Assembly (NCBI GenBank): GCA_012934845.2
Contig: WNNJ02001606.1
Coordinates: 124,001-188,000 of the forward strand
Direction of reading: 5' to 3'
DNA from: Pomphorhynchus laevis
Lineage: Eukaryota; Acanthocephala; Palaeacanthocephala; Echinorhynchida; Pomphorhynchidae
Length of the DNA stretch: 64,000 nt
Both the position numbers and the translations under genes were made by a program. A model generated the notes under the pieces. That model had not been told where the DNA came from. It worked only from the letters and a program-made list of their open reading frames with translations, and did not search any database. This document shows, piece after piece, positions 33,480 through 44,399 of the stretch. Positions within the stretch are counted from its first letter, which is position 1; each line of letters begins with the position of its first letter.

Positions 33480-34925
33480 AGCTCGTACAGGCTGGGTACA
33501 GGGTTAAAAAAAATCAAGGAAAATCCGATTGTTTTAAGTTAGTACATTCTTAAGATTTCTCTTGAAGGACAAAATACTGGAGGCCGAAACCACTTGACTT
33601 GGTAGCTTATTCCAGCTTTTCCACGTTCGGTTGACAATTGTGTTAAATCTTCTTCGTGGACGAATGTGGGTCTTTAACGTGAGGTGATGTCCCCTCAATC
33701 TGTTTGAATTTCGAAGTTCGAACAGTTTGCGACAAACATGTTCCCTCTGCCCTTTTTGAACATTAAGCGCTGTCCACACAAACATTAAATCAGATGACTT
33801 TAAAGATTTCTTCACTGTGGTCACACCAAGTGCGTGAAGTCGAAAAATGAATGAGAGCTTGCGTTGGCTGGGTACAAGATGTGTGGCCTTGCGTAATATG
33901 GATTCGTACAGGTTCATCTCTGTCGTAGTTTGAGGGTGACAGGCAGGTGAAGCGTATCTCATTAAAGATAAGACATAAGCATTGTAAATTAACTTAAAAC
34001 TGGATGCGTCAAACTGGCCAATGGTTCTTCTAATAAGTCCTAAAATTCGACGGCATTTAGCAACTGTGTGACTGGTATGTGGGATGGTCGATAAGCTTCT
34101 ATTTACGATCACTCCAAGGTCTTGAAATTGGAGAACTGTTTCAATTTCTCTTCCGTCAATGGTATATGATGAATTGATGTGTAGATGTCCGATGCGCATA
34201 TGTTTTGACTTATCGGGGTTTAATACCAGTCCCCGTTGATTACACCATACCTTAATATTATCAATGTCTCTCTGGAGTATCATTGGATCTCGGCTATCGA
34301 TTATTGGTAGCCAAATTTTCAAGTCGTCGGCATATAAACCACATGGACTCGAAATAGCTGTAATAAGCTCGTTGATGTAAATAATGAAGAGCAATGGACT
34401 GAGTACCGATCCCTGAGGAACACCGCGTCCAGGATTTCTTGTTTTTGACATTTGTTTATTAGCCAATACAGTAATCTTCCGATTTCTAAGGAAGGAGTTA
34501 ATCCAATTAAGGAGGGTTCCTCTGATGCCGTACTGTTCCAGCGTAATAAGGAGGACATCATAGTATATCCGATCAAATGCTTTGCTGAGGTCGAAAAACA
34601 AAACATCAACACTAACTCCAGCCTCGGCATATCTGGTCCAATCACTCCTCGCAAGTATGAGGTTTGTGACAGTAGATCTTCCTGGGCGGAAACCATGCTG
34701 GTTGTCGCAGAGTACTTGGTTATCTTCTAGGTGCCCGATGATTCGTTTAAAAAGCAGTTTCTCTAGCACTTTACAAGCAACGCAGGTAAGGCTTATGGGC
34801 CGATAGTTGCTTGCTAGATTACGGTCGCCTTTTTTGTAGAGAGGTCGGATTATAGAACATTTCCAATCTGATGGTATACAGCCTGTTGACAAGGAGAAAT
34901 CGAATATGGTGTGTCATAAATGATA
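33480..34925 (-). mobile_element. LINE family C (CR1-like), 5'-truncated, RT frame open
   Basis: Minus-strand CR1-type LINE holding RT, thumb, C-terminal region and a short 3' UTR. It ends abruptly at about 34920 just upstream of the RT fingers, a normal 5' truncation. The 3' UTR (about 33533 to 33430) ends in a T/A-rich tail. No endonuclease or ORF1 is present. Confidence 0.9.
33534..34892 (-). CDS. LINE C reverse transcriptase, uninterrupted 452-codon frame
   Basis: CR1-clade RT in one open frame. Order of blocks: GCIPSDWKCSIIRPLYKKGD, NYRPISLTCVACKVLEKLL, DNQHGFRPGRSTVTNLILAR, VDVLFFDLSKAFDRIYYDVL (palm A), GRGVPQGSVLSPLLFIIYIN, CGLYADDLKIWLPI (YADD), GLVLNPDKSKHMRIGHLHIN, YVLSLMRYASPACHP, ILRKATHLVPSQRKLSF and the C-terminal VNRTWKSWNKLPSQVVSAS. 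All catalytic Asp residues are present. Its open reading frame despite 5' truncation suggests insertion not long ago. It shares about the same architecture as LINE D next to it, in opposite orientation. Confidence 0.92.
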   Translation of the reverse strand: MSTGCIPSDWKCSIIRPLYKKGDRNLASNYRPISLTCVACKVLEKLLFKRIIGHLEDNQVLCDNQHGFRPGRSTVTNLILARSDWTRYAEAGVSVDVLFFDLSKAFDRIYYDVLLITLEQYGIRGTLLNWINSFLRNRKITVLANKQMSKTRNPGRGVPQGSVLSPLLFIIYINELITAISSPCGLYADDLKIWLPIIDSRDPMILQRDIDNIKVWCNQRGLVLNPDKSKHMRIGHLHINSSYTIDGREIETVLQFQDLGVIVNRSLSTIPHTSHTVAKCRRILGLIRRTIGQFDASSFKLIYNAYVLSLMRYASPACHPQTTTEMNLYESILRKATHLVPSQRKLSFIFRLHALGVTTVKKSLKSSDLMFVWTALNVQKGQREHVCRKLFELRNSNRLRGHHLTLKTHIRPRRRFNTIVNRTWKSWNKLPSQVVSASSILSFKRNLKNVLT

Positions 34926-35020
34926 TCATATTAAAAAAGACCTTAAAAAAGTTTGAGATCTAAAGTAAATACAATATACTTAATAAAACGGTATCTAATT
35001 ATAATACGATTAACAAAAAA

Positions 35021-35127
35021 ACGACGATCTTACAACGATCTATACAACGATCTAAACGTCGATCTTACAACGATCTATACAACGATCTAAATGACGATCT
35101 TACAACGATCTATACAACGTTTTAAAG
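35021..35127 (+). repeat. minisatellite, about 3 units of 35-38 bp
   Basis: Units read ACGATCTTACAACGATC, TATACAACGATCTAAA(C/T)G, three times, with an internal 12-bp period (ACGATCTATACA). It lies between LINE C and LINE D, less than 100 bp before the first LINE D frame, so it may be part of LINE D's 5' UTR. Confidence 0.75.
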
Positions 35128-36055
35128 AGATATCATACATTCCAGATTATTGTGGGATAAAGAATTCTTTTGTTATAACTACTTACAAGCTACGTATTGA
35201 AATTCAGTATTAAATAGTCAATGGGACGTCCTAAAAAGTCTAGCTTAAAGAAGATGGATTATGATTCTGATTCTTCCTTCACCCAGCTGGAAGTTGGATG
35301 TGACACTGATGATTGTGATGTTTGGACAGTACTGAAGGTTAAATCGTTTAGCATGTCCAAGTATCGGAGTGGCAAATTCATCTGCGGCTTCTGCTGTCTT
35401 GACCCACCTTAAAGCATCTCACCCAGTGGTATATCTAGGATTATCGGATTATGTTGTACCTGGTAATGATGTTGCAACTATGACAATTTCCCCGGACGCC
35501 GATCCTAGATCTGATAAACGTGACCATGATAGACTTGTATTACCTGTAGAGAGAAGAGATAATGCTCATATTTCAACGAATCCGTGTACTTCACGCGAGT
35601 GCAACATTTCTAGTTACCCGGTATCCGATCGGCCGAACTTGAATAGGACATCCCATACTCACGCACGAATTTTCTCGGTACATAGTCCCAACCGCTTTAT
35701 TAGACAAAATGGTAACCCTGAGCTTGGATTGGAATCTAGCATTATTGCAATTGGACCTTGTGCTACTAGCACGATCTATCCAAGTCCAACAACACGATCT
35801 ACACGCGCTGATGCAGCAACTTACCTAAACAAGTCTACAACTTCTGTCTTCCCGTTGAGTAGAGTCTCTCCTGCGGTAAGTTATCCGGTGCAGACACCTG
35901 ACTGGCCCGCACGTTCGAATAATATAAGGGGGACGAGATCTAACCTAAACAGATTAAGATGTGTAATTTTCGCTAATATCAACGAGTCCAAATCCGTCAT
36001 TTCTCAAAACCGTGTGAATGACTACGTTCTTTCAGTGAGAAATATCTTACAAATA

Positions 36056-36140
36056 CAAATTTATTTAATGTGGCAAATGCGTACAAGCTGTACGCTTACA
36101 AGTCCACAAACAAAAATGAGAAAGTCAAGCAGTTTAATTG
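36056..36140 (-). mobile_element. LINE family B copy B-IX, about 85-bp 3' fragment nested in LINE D
   Basis: Minus-strand match to the last part of B-VII: CTTGACTTTCTCATTTTTG, TTTGTGGACTTGTAAGCG, the hairpin at 36079-36095, CATTTGCCACATTAAATAAA. The fragment interrupts LINE D ORF1. A repeated TCTAGTATTT(A/T)TCTAGA lies just to its right (36146-36162 and 36178-36194). Confidence 0.8.
36079..36095 (-). other. LINE B 3'-terminal hairpin (copy B-IX)
   Basis: Perfect 7-bp stem, GCGTACA / TGTACGC, the same stem as copy B-VII. Confidence 0.7.
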
Positions 36141-39100
36141 TTCAGTCTAGTATTTATCTAGATTATAGTTAAATCTTGTCTAGTATTTTTCTAGATATAG
36201 AGGAACATTTAGCAAAATCCTTGGAGGTATTGGCCCTTCATAGATTTGGTAAAAAGTATGATAATGGTAGAAATAGACTGCTTTGATTGGTCTGTGCTTC
36301 AAATGATCAAGCTAATATCATCCTTAGTAGAGATTATAGACTAATGGGTAATTCTGTGCGAATATATAAGGATCTATCGATGAAGAGCGCGAACAACTAT
36401 CTCTCGCTAAAAAAACTAAACGACAGGCGTCAACAAGGTGAAAATGATCTCTGTATCCGAAATTTTCAGGTGGTCCGACGACGTCCATTTGTACGTTGGG
36501 AGAAGTTAGTCCTAAATAGTCACGGTGTAGCGTCTTAGGTGACTTAATTTCATTCCATGGTGTCCTGCATTAGACTTTAAAGAATAGTAGTAGACATCCC
36601 CTGAAAATTGCATGTTCTAACGTTCGCAGCTTAGTTTCGAAGTTTGATGAGTTTATTTGTTATTTGTCTCACAACAATATGTCGATTTTTACAATTACGG
36701 AAACTTGGCTACACATTGGGATTAGTGATGCTTGTGTTGCCATCCTTGGCTTCTCATTATTTAGAACAGACCGACATGATAAATGTAGAGGTGGTGGAGT
36801 TGCCTTTAATGTCGATAGTAGAATTATCGTAAGGAACTCCATGTCATATTGCGTCGGACGAATGGATTTACTTTCTTTAATGATAGAATCAGGTGACATC
36901 ACCATAACCATTTGTGTATGCTATCGTATTCCACGCTCATCTTGCTTATCACCAAGTTTAATTGAGTATCTTACTGATCTCACAGTCGTCAAATTTTATC
37001 CTTCTTAAAGACTCCAATATTCCTAATATAACAGGGAATACCCCATTCGAATGTCATCAAGGTGGATGCCGTTTGGATACCGAATTATGGAACTTTCTCG
37101 TTTATGATCTATCTTTTATACAACACGTAACTCAGGCAACCAGGTTTATGGGACATAGTTCTTCCTTGCTAGATTTAGTTTTTAGAAAATCTCTACTAGA
37201 TGTCCATGAAATTCAATATGATCCTCCCATAGGTCTTAGTGACCATCTTGTCATTAAATTTACTTCTAGTGCTCTTGTCAATGTCTCCCCTGCCGAAACT
37301 AAACATCTGAAACGTAACTGGTACAAAGTGGATATTGATTTATTACGTACGCTCGCAATTAGAACGGGTCTTTACAATAGTGACATTACCCATGTCCGTG
37401 ATTGGGATACTTTATCAGCTTCCCTCAAATATATCACAGACTGCGTCGCTCCATTGAAACCCTTACAAAACATTGCTAAACGCAAGCCTGCTTGGTTTGA
37501 CGATGAGTTAGTGGGACTTTTAAGAAAACGGAATAAACTCTTTAAATCATCTCTGAATAATCAGGCACTTTGGTTAGAATATCTACAGTATTGTCGTCGC
37601 TTCAACTACATGAAATTGTTGAAGAGGCAAAAGCACGAATCGAAAATCCTGGAATTATATAAAGTTTCTTCCAAGTCGTTCTGGAGCTATGTAAATAAAA
37701 GTAGAAAAGTTATTCCATCAATTTCCCTTTTGACCCATGACGGTAAGATTGCGAGAGATCCTGATGAAGTTGTGAGTATGTTGGCAGAGGCCTTTGATCT
37801 TATTTGTCCCACTAAAATTACAGATTTTCGTCCAGCGCAAATTCCTGAGACATTCGTCTCCCATATGCCATTAATTTCTCCAGCAGAGGTATCACGGGAA
37901 TTGCGTAAATTATCTTGTTACACGTCGGCTGGGCCGGACGACATTCATCATTTTATTCTTCAAAAACTCCATGACCCGCTAGCATTCCCAATATCAGATA
38001 TGTTTAACATGTCTTTATGTACATCATACATCCCTGATCAGTGGAAGCAATCTCACATTACTCCTATATACAAAAAAGGGAACAGAGAAGACCCGTCCAA
38101 TTATCGTCCATTTAAACTTCTGCACCCTTCTCAACATGGATTTCGCACTGGTCGATCATGCCTCAGTAATTTAATTATGGCTCGTGAAAATTGGGCAGAT
38201 GTAGTAGCGAATGGGTGTGGGGTCGATGTAATTTTTATCGATTTTAGCCGGGCGTTTGACCGAGTACCAAATGATCATCTGCTAGTAGTTTTGGCTAAAT
38301 ACAGTATGGATCCCCATGTAGTTTGTTGGATTAGTTCGTTCTTGAAGGGTCGGTCATATCAAGTGAGGCTAGGCAGTAGTGTTTCTTCACAACGTCATGT
38401 TTGTGCCGGAGTGCCTCAAGGTACGGTTTTCGGCCCTTTACTGTTCAACATTTTCCTTCAGGAACTGTTATTAAGACTGAGATGCAAAATCCTAGCGTTT
38501 GTGGATGATCTCAAGTTATGGCGGTACATTCAATCGTATCATGACTGTTTTCTGCTCCAGGAAGATTTAGATAATATTGTTAGGTGGAGTAATGAAACAG
38601 GACTGATGTTAAATATATCAAAGTGCTGCCACATGCACTTAGGACATAAGAAATTTTTTTCAGATATAAATTAGGTGCCGAGATAATTACGCAGGTACAA
38701 TGCACAAGAGATTTGGGAATACTTGTGCACGAGTCATTGAAGAGTCGTCCAAACACGGACAGAATCATCCAAACGACCAGGAAACTTAGCTATGTGGTCC
38801 GGAGGTGTTTTTGTAATCCATCGGCTTCCTGTCTTAAAATAATATACAATTCACTTATTCGTCCTATTATTGAATATTATATACCTGCAGTATTTCCATG
38901 TACACGTGGTGAGATAAATGAGCTTGAAAATGTCCTCCGTAAGTTGACGAGATCGTGCCATTCCCTCCGGAAATTGTCTTATAAGGACCGCTTGTGCAAT
39001 ATAGGAGTTCCTTCAGTCCGTACTAGTATAGTATGTCTCGATATTTTGTTTTAGGGATATGTTATTCGAGCGTGACGGATTCCCGGTCGACTGTATTCAG

Positions 39101-39325
39101 CAAAGCCAGTGAACTACTAACCGATGTTACTCTCTTACTGTGAGGACCCTGCATCACGGCAAACTCGGAAGACTATATCGCCTTTCTCATCGAACAGTGA
39201 GGCTTTGGAACAAACTTCCAGAGAATATCATCAACATATCAAATAGAGTGCATTTCATCAAGAAAACGCTAATTACATGGCTTTGCACAGATTCTAATTT
39301 CAATATCGTGTATCCGGATTAAGTT

Positions 39326-40222
39326 TTTGTTCACATAAAATTGGTTTTACCGTGAGCAGACAAAACAGCTGCATGGCTATAGTCTTGTATGTTATAATAA
39401 TAATGTAATCATATAAACTTCAGAGACATTAAAGATGATTTATGAAAATCATGAAAATGATTTACAATTTGATTAAAATTGTAGATTTTATTTTGATAAG
39501 TATGCTACAAAAAATGTATTATTTTAAATTGCAATTTATTATTTTAAATTTGTAAATTTAAAAAGCCAACTTCTTGTAAGGCACTTGACATATCTATACA
39601 CGATAACTAAAGAGGTAAATTGAATTATTGATTGATAGAGATTAAAAATGTATAAAAATATAAGCAGTTATTTAAAATTTTATATATTTAATACCTCATT
39701 ATTACGACATAAGCAGTGATTTCTCCGTTTTTCATAATTATGTGTCATATATATATTCTGTGTTAAACTGTTTGGCAATATTTGTTGACTAATATTTTTC
39801 TGAAAAATCACAAACCTCATCTGTTTCGAGTTTTGACTAATTACGAAATTGCCTCTAAAGGAGAATAAAAGTAAATAAAAACGAAAGTAGATAAGATCTG
39901 AATTATGCAGTGTCTTGGCAGGACCTCGGAATGCTTTTATATTTGACGAAATTAAATACTCCATTTTTAATGTATGACAAATTTCAAAATCATAGAGTTT
40001 ATGCTTATTTGATCCAGATATTCGATTTAATTTTTAAAAACTTCAGACATTGTCATCATGCTTTAGATATAAAACTGAAAATTAATATTCAAAGAGACCG
40101 CTATTAAGTCAAAAAGTAAAATTAGTTTTGAAAATACATACTGCAAATCGTTTGATCCGTGGTTAGAGGCGACGGTATAATATCATTCAGATTTGTTAAT
40201 TGTTTCATTAATCGACGTGGAA
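39326..40222. other. intergenic and 5' region of RSRC2
   Basis: AT-rich, with no repeat family recognised. It holds the upstream region and 5' UTR of the RSRC2 homologue starting at 40223; no clear TATA or initiator site can be singled out. Confidence 0.4.
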
Positions 40223-40976
40223 ATGCAGCGGGGTGGCAATACTAGTAGCAGCAAAAGAGAGCGTAACAACCAGAAATATTCGAGATCATCGTTTAGTTCG
40301 TCTTCTTCGACATCACCAACTCGCCCGCAATTCTCGAAGTCGCAGTCAGATTTATTACCATCGTCCTGGTCTGATTCTCTACAAGTGAAATGTAATGAAT
40401 TGAAAGGAGGAGGTAGTAATTCCGCCTTCGATAATAAGAATCCGAAATTGTACCGCGAAGGTGGAGATGAATGTCCGAAAAATCGTTGTTTTAATCTTGC
40501 TGAAGATGAAGAAAGTCGATCTGATCGTCGTAATGAGCGCGATGGTCGTCTCAATTATTCTCAAAGCGGACAACCAATCGATCGTGGACATTACGAGCAA
40601 TTAACTAAACAAAAAAGACATAGCAGTAATGATCGACTTGTATCACCACGAAGAGATCGATGTCGCAATAGTCGCTCTGGAAACGACTATGACGAAGACT
40701 GTAGTGATGATGCAGGCAATTGTGTTGACCATCATAGAAAGAGACTTGTCTGCAGCGTCGACCGTCGCCGACGTAATAGCAGCGGTAGCAGGGATCGATC
40801 AAGCAGTCGTCATCGTAATCGTCGCCGTCATCATCGCAATCGTCAACACTACGATACTGATAGAAATCATAATGATATTGGTAGCAGTAGAAGGCACAGA
40901 CAAAGAAGTCGATCAAGAAGCGTCGACAGGTATAAGCTGAAGGAAGAAACAATGCAGAAGCTAATGCAATTATCAA
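40223..40976 (+). CDS. RSRC2: RSRC2 homologue, exon 1 (RS-rich N-terminus)
   Basis: RSRC2 is a nuclear RS-domain protein linked to RNA processing; its molecular role is poorly defined. The ATG at 40223 (GGAAATGC context) opens MQRGGNTSSSKRERNNQKYS. The open frame extends to 40193 only through a non-ATG codon. Residues 1-60 are Ser-rich. RS/RR and His-rich low-complexity sequence fills about residues 85-240 (RDRSSSRHRNRRRHHRNRQH; SRRHRQRSRSRSVDRYKLKE). The exon ends after MQKLMQLS with the donor TCAA|GTAAGT, GT at 40977, leaving one base that joins exon 2. Identification rests on exons 3 and 4; exon 1 fits because RS-rich N-termini are typical of the family. The assembled protein is 483 residues. 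Confidence 0.82.
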
Positions 40977-41214
40977 GTAAGTAGTTCGACCAATGTTATT
41001 GTTTACGATGGATGACGTTTTCTAAATAGTAGCTGTTGTTTGCCATGTTTATTCAGTTTATATTTAGAATTTTTTCACAAGTTCTATATATAGAATATTT
41101 ATTCAATATTTAAAAGGGCGTTGACTCTATATAAAATAAATAAAAAATTAGAGTTGTATATATAGCAAAAATAATAATTAATAAATATATTTAGAAATTC
41201 CATAGAAGGCTTTT

Positions 41215-42960
41215 TTCCTTCTAATGGTGATAGACTAGGATAGTGAGGTGTGTAGGCAGCAAAATGATCGAAGACAGCGATGATGTCGAGTGCCCCGCCA
41301 AGGATATGTGTGAGGGCAGTGGAGATGAGTTTGTAATTGTAGTTGAATAGAATGTTGATGAACTAGATGGACTCGGTGGAAGAGGGGCGGTCAAGGCGGA
41401 TGTTGAAGTCGTCAAGAACGAGTGAAGGGACGTAGGACAAAGAAAAATGGGAAAGGAGGTCAGCGAGTTCGGTAAAAAATAAAGAGATATGAGCTGATGA
41501 ACCAGGACGGTATACAATGGCGAGATTCAGAGTGATCGGGCTAAAAGAACGACAAGTGAGCAATTCAAAAGGGGAAGGGCTAAAAGGCGGAGTGATTTTG
41601 CGAAGAGACGTGGGGTGACGGGCGAATGCGACAATGCTGCCATGATTAGAGAATTTTGAATTGGATGAGCTGAGGAGGCGGGCGGAATCGACTAGTGAGC
41701 AACCGGCAGAGAGCAAACTTCGAATTTAGATGTCGTCGGAATTTGAGTGCCAGGATTCAGTGAGACAGGAGAGATCGATGGATTGCTTAGTGAATAGGTT
41801 GAGGATGAGATCAGATTTATAGAGAATATATCTAATGTTGAGGAAGCCGAAGCGGAAACCGTGTGTTGTGGTGATAGAGTCTAGCGGAGAAGACACATAG
41901 GAGAGATGGAGCGCCATCGAATTTTCGGACGGGTGTGGACAATTTGAAAATTTCCGTCTATGTTTCGGATGAAGATAGATGTTTCGCCGTTTTCTTTGTG
42001 ACTGAATTTTTCGATGCTGGTAGAAGAGAGATGAGCGATTTCGGAAAGGGTGCGATCGAGGAAAATCGAGTGTTTGAATAGGACATGAGTTTAAATCGTT
42101 GGGAGAGGACAGAGGACGCGTGAGAGCGATGCTTAAAAAATTTAGGTGATGGGGCTGAGAAGGATTAGATTGAGAAGATTTGTTTAGGTGGATAAACGCG
42201 ACAGGAGAGATGTCGTTGAAAAAGGATGGTTTATCCGTAGGTATAATAGACGAGAGGATGGATCTGAAGGCGAAACATCGTGGTCGGGACGTGTTTGTCG
42301 AGATAAGTAGGTGGAAGGAATGATATTAGTGACGATTACGCAACGATCACGAGTAAGAAAACGTTTCCGTAATGGAGGACGAGTGACGTGAGTGGGTGAG
42401 ATCACGATATGATAGCTGGCAGTTGAGGATATGGAGAGTGTGTGTTTGATGGAGGTAGACAGAGGATAAAGATAATATAGATGGTGGCAAGCGATGTTCG
42501 GAAAGATTATGAGTGGAAAGATCGTGGCGGAAAGATTATGAGTGGAAAGATCGTGGAGGTTGGTGGAGGTTATTTTGATTGATGGATGTAGATTATTGAG
42601 AAACGAGACAGGGGGACGAGACGGGGGTGTTGGGGGAGTGAAGATGACATGTGATGGTAAGTGTATGTTGAGAGGATCAGTGGGAGGAGAAAGGACATTG
42701 TAAACGATGGAGGTAGTTTGAGTGGACGTGTTGGATGTTATATGTGTCTGTGTTAGAGGTTGCGAATTAATTTGTTTGCACAAAAAATATATAATATTAT
42801 ATTTTTATTGCCTGAGCAGCTCATTTTTTCTGTGAAATGTAAGGATGTTATCCTGCTTTGATTCAATCCTAAACAGGTGTCTGCAAACCTTTGTACAAAT
42901 ATCGTCACGAAGCAGTTGCAACACGATCTACCAACAAACACTGCTGCGCATTGTTTTTAC
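41215..42960 (-). mobile_element. LINE family B copy B-X, ORF1 and endonuclease start only
   Basis: In RSRC2 intron 1, antisense to the gene. A 199-codon ORF1 frame (42783-42184) begins MCKQINSQPLTQTHITSNTS, is rich in Pro/Ser/Thr/Ile, has no zinc knuckles and contains LTRDRCVIVTNIIPSTYLSR. ORF2 starts at 41917 (MALHLSYVSSPLDSITTTHG) with endonuclease blocks DLSCLTESWHSNSDDI, a YRPGSSAHISLFFTELADLL stretch and LVLDDFNIRLDRP. Homology stops at about 41215 in the late endonuclease. RT and the 3' end are missing, so this is a 3'-deleted copy. The ORF1 product family is unknown to me. Confidence 0.8.
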
Positions 42961-43094
42961 TTTTTACACAAGCAATCCTAGGTTTTACACGGCTTTTTCA
43001 GTAATCTGAAATACACATACAATAAAGTTAAGATGTTTAAAATGAAATAAATATGGAATATGCGACTACATTCTATCATCCGCCACCGGTCCAT

Positions 43095-43096
<2 letters not shown>

Positions 43097-43149
<53 letters not shown>
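43097..43149. repeat. (AT)n microsatellite
   Basis: About 26 uninterrupted AT units; left border of a 370-bp segment that holds the hammerhead-like module. Confidence 0.95.
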
Positions 43150-43150
<1 letters not shown>

Positions 43151-43330
43151 CAGCATTTCTATTAAAAAGAATTTAGTGCCTGATGCATGGTTAAACTGTA
43201 ATAGTCACTGCCATGCACAGAGCTTATGCTAAATTCCCTCCGATGATTCAGATTAAGGGTAGTTCTGTTTTTCGAGCTTTAAACACTGTTTAAGCGTGTG
43301 TTAAGGTGCCTATAGATGATTATAGAAGTC

Positions 43331-43372
43331 ACGGTACTGATGAGCTCCGTTAGAGCTAAACGCGTATACCGT
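43331..43372 (+). ncRNA. hammerhead-ribozyme-like motif
   Basis: A three-way junction with hammerhead order. Stem I is ACGGTA (43331-43336) with TACCGT (43367-43372), six perfect pairs. Core CTGATGA is 43337-43343. Stem II is GCTC/GAGC with loop CGTTA (43344-43356). The second core segment reads TAA where the canonical ribozyme has GAA (43357-43359). Stem III is AC/GT around GC (43360-43365), and the cleavage-site base is A at 43366. Short stem III is typical of hammerheads in Penelope-like elements and other animal retroelements. With the G12 position changed, activity is doubtful. A PLE RT relic lies about 0.5-1 kb away. Confidence 0.65.
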
Positions 43373-43516
43373 TGTGAAGTTTGTCGTCACACATAGGATA
43401 ACTGGGCATACGTAGCGACTTTGAATAATGCAAGAATAATTCGGTTCTATTTCTTAGTCTGATGAGGATATATAGAATGCTGCCTGGTGTTTATGCCTCT
43501 TCATGAGGAAAACATA

Positions 43517-43519
<3 letters not shown>

Positions 43520-43586
<67 letters not shown>
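43520..43586. repeat. (AT)n microsatellite
   Basis: About 33 AT/TA units; right border of the segment that holds the hammerhead-like motif. Confidence 0.95.
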
Positions 43587-43590
<4 letters not shown>

Positions 43591-43635
43591 AAAAGTTAAT
43601 CAGATCAAAGGCTGAGTTAGTTATTATGTATATTT

Positions 43636-43761
43636 TGCCAAAGCTTTCTCCGCGTTCCGGCTTCGTCATTGGCTCATTGTAATTAACTATATCAGTTATA
43701 AGTGTTCAAGCTAATTGCAATGAGCAACTGACGAAGCCGTAACGCGGTGAATGCTTTGGCA
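43636..43761. repeat. long inverted repeat with hammerhead-like cores, PLE terminus type
   Basis: Arms of about 45 bp, roughly 85-90 percent identical: TGCCAAAGC at the left and GCTTTGGCA at the right. The right arm on plus reads CAACTGACGAAGCCG, TAACG, CGGTGAA. The left arm on minus reads CAATGACGAAGCCGGAACG then CGGAGAAAGC. CTGACGA, a CCG/CGG stem and GAA resemble hammerhead core parts. The preceding sequence (AAAGTTAATCAGA, AAGGCTGAGTTAGTTAT) recurs at 50966-51000. Confidence 0.55.
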
Positions 43762-43799
43762 GTACCTGTCACAGAACTCGTTATGATACCGTCTTCTTC

Positions 43800-44245
43800 A
43801 TTTTAATGTCAGCGCAGCATTTTCATCTTTTGTCTTTGCATTTTTCCGTATAATAATTAGTTTTCTTTAATGTCTTAATTGTTTTCCTTGTTGTCGAAAT
43901 CGTTTTCAGTGTACTTGGAATTTTAGAGAAAATGTGCGTTTCTTTTATTGACGTTTGAAAATTGTTGTTAGTTGTCTTAAAATTTGACTCAAATCACGTT
44001 GTAATTGTGATACCATAGGACAATAATCAATTATGACGTTGGTGCAGTCTTTGTCGACTGTGGTTTTGTATATTTGATCTTGTAATTTCGACTTTTATTA
44101 ATTTTTCTATTTGATGTAATGTGTTTCCTCTTTCTAATAGCATTGTTTTGAACTCTGATATACATTTGTTTCTAATTGTCGGTTCACTGCATAGTTTCAC
44201 AATTCGTCTGCATTCATTTCGTATGGTATTGTAATTCATACTTTT
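43800..44245 (-). mobile_element. Penelope-like element relic, RT C-terminal part
   Basis: The minus frame 44239-44027 reads IRNECRRIVKLCSEPTIRNK, then ISEFKTMLLERGNTLHQIEK, as in the region after the RT palm of Penelope-like elements (a helical stretch ending KRGYP-type sequence). Degenerate basic sequence continues to about 43800. Fragmentary and broken. It is oriented opposite to the PLE piece at 44400-45300. Confidence 0.5.
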
Positions 44246-44399
44246 TGGGTGACGACTATGTGCGTGTAAGAATTATACATATTAAACCAATTAAAAAACT
44301 TTAAACAAATAGAAATGATGATATATCGACGCACTGAAAAAGAACTAATAAAACTTTTACTTGACTAGTTGACTTTCAACTCAAGAGTTAAAAGAAAAT

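Larger units (their letters stand above)
35221..39325 (+). mobile_element. LINE family D (CR1-like), nearly full length, degraded
   Basis: ORF1 region 35221-36538: a frame with MGRPKKSSLKKMDYDSDSSF and a CGFCC cluster, then a Ser/Thr/Pro/Arg-rich frame to about 36050, a family B fragment (36056-36140), and an ORF1 C-terminus (ILSRDYRLMGNSVRIYKDL). ORF2 about 36600-39322: endonuclease ITETWLHIG (36690), RGGGVAFNVDSRI, a degraded LLKDSNIP in place of the GDFN block (37005) and GLSDHLVIKF (37235); linker KPAWFDDELVGLLRKRNKLF; RT 37860-38660 with TSAGPDDIHHFIL, VDVIFIDFSRAFDRVPNDHL, AGVPQGTVFGPLLFNIFLQE and AFVDDLKLWR (FVDD). A clean gap of about 45 residues joins NYRPF to KLLHPSQHGFRTGRS. Thumb and C-terminus (RTVRLWNKLPENI) end at 39322. 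A few frameshifts. Confidence 0.85.

Noticed and set aside
35021-35127. Possible CRISPR-like array
   Set aside because: Units are contiguous without spacers and the genome is eukaryotic; a plain minisatellite.
40605-40976. Antisense frames opposite RSRC2 exon 1
   Set aside because: Shadows of the biased RS-rich codons; the plus frame continues into conserved exons.
43486-43510. Further hammerhead (CTGATGAGGATATATAGAA)
   Set aside because: Stem II and stem I do not pair convincingly.
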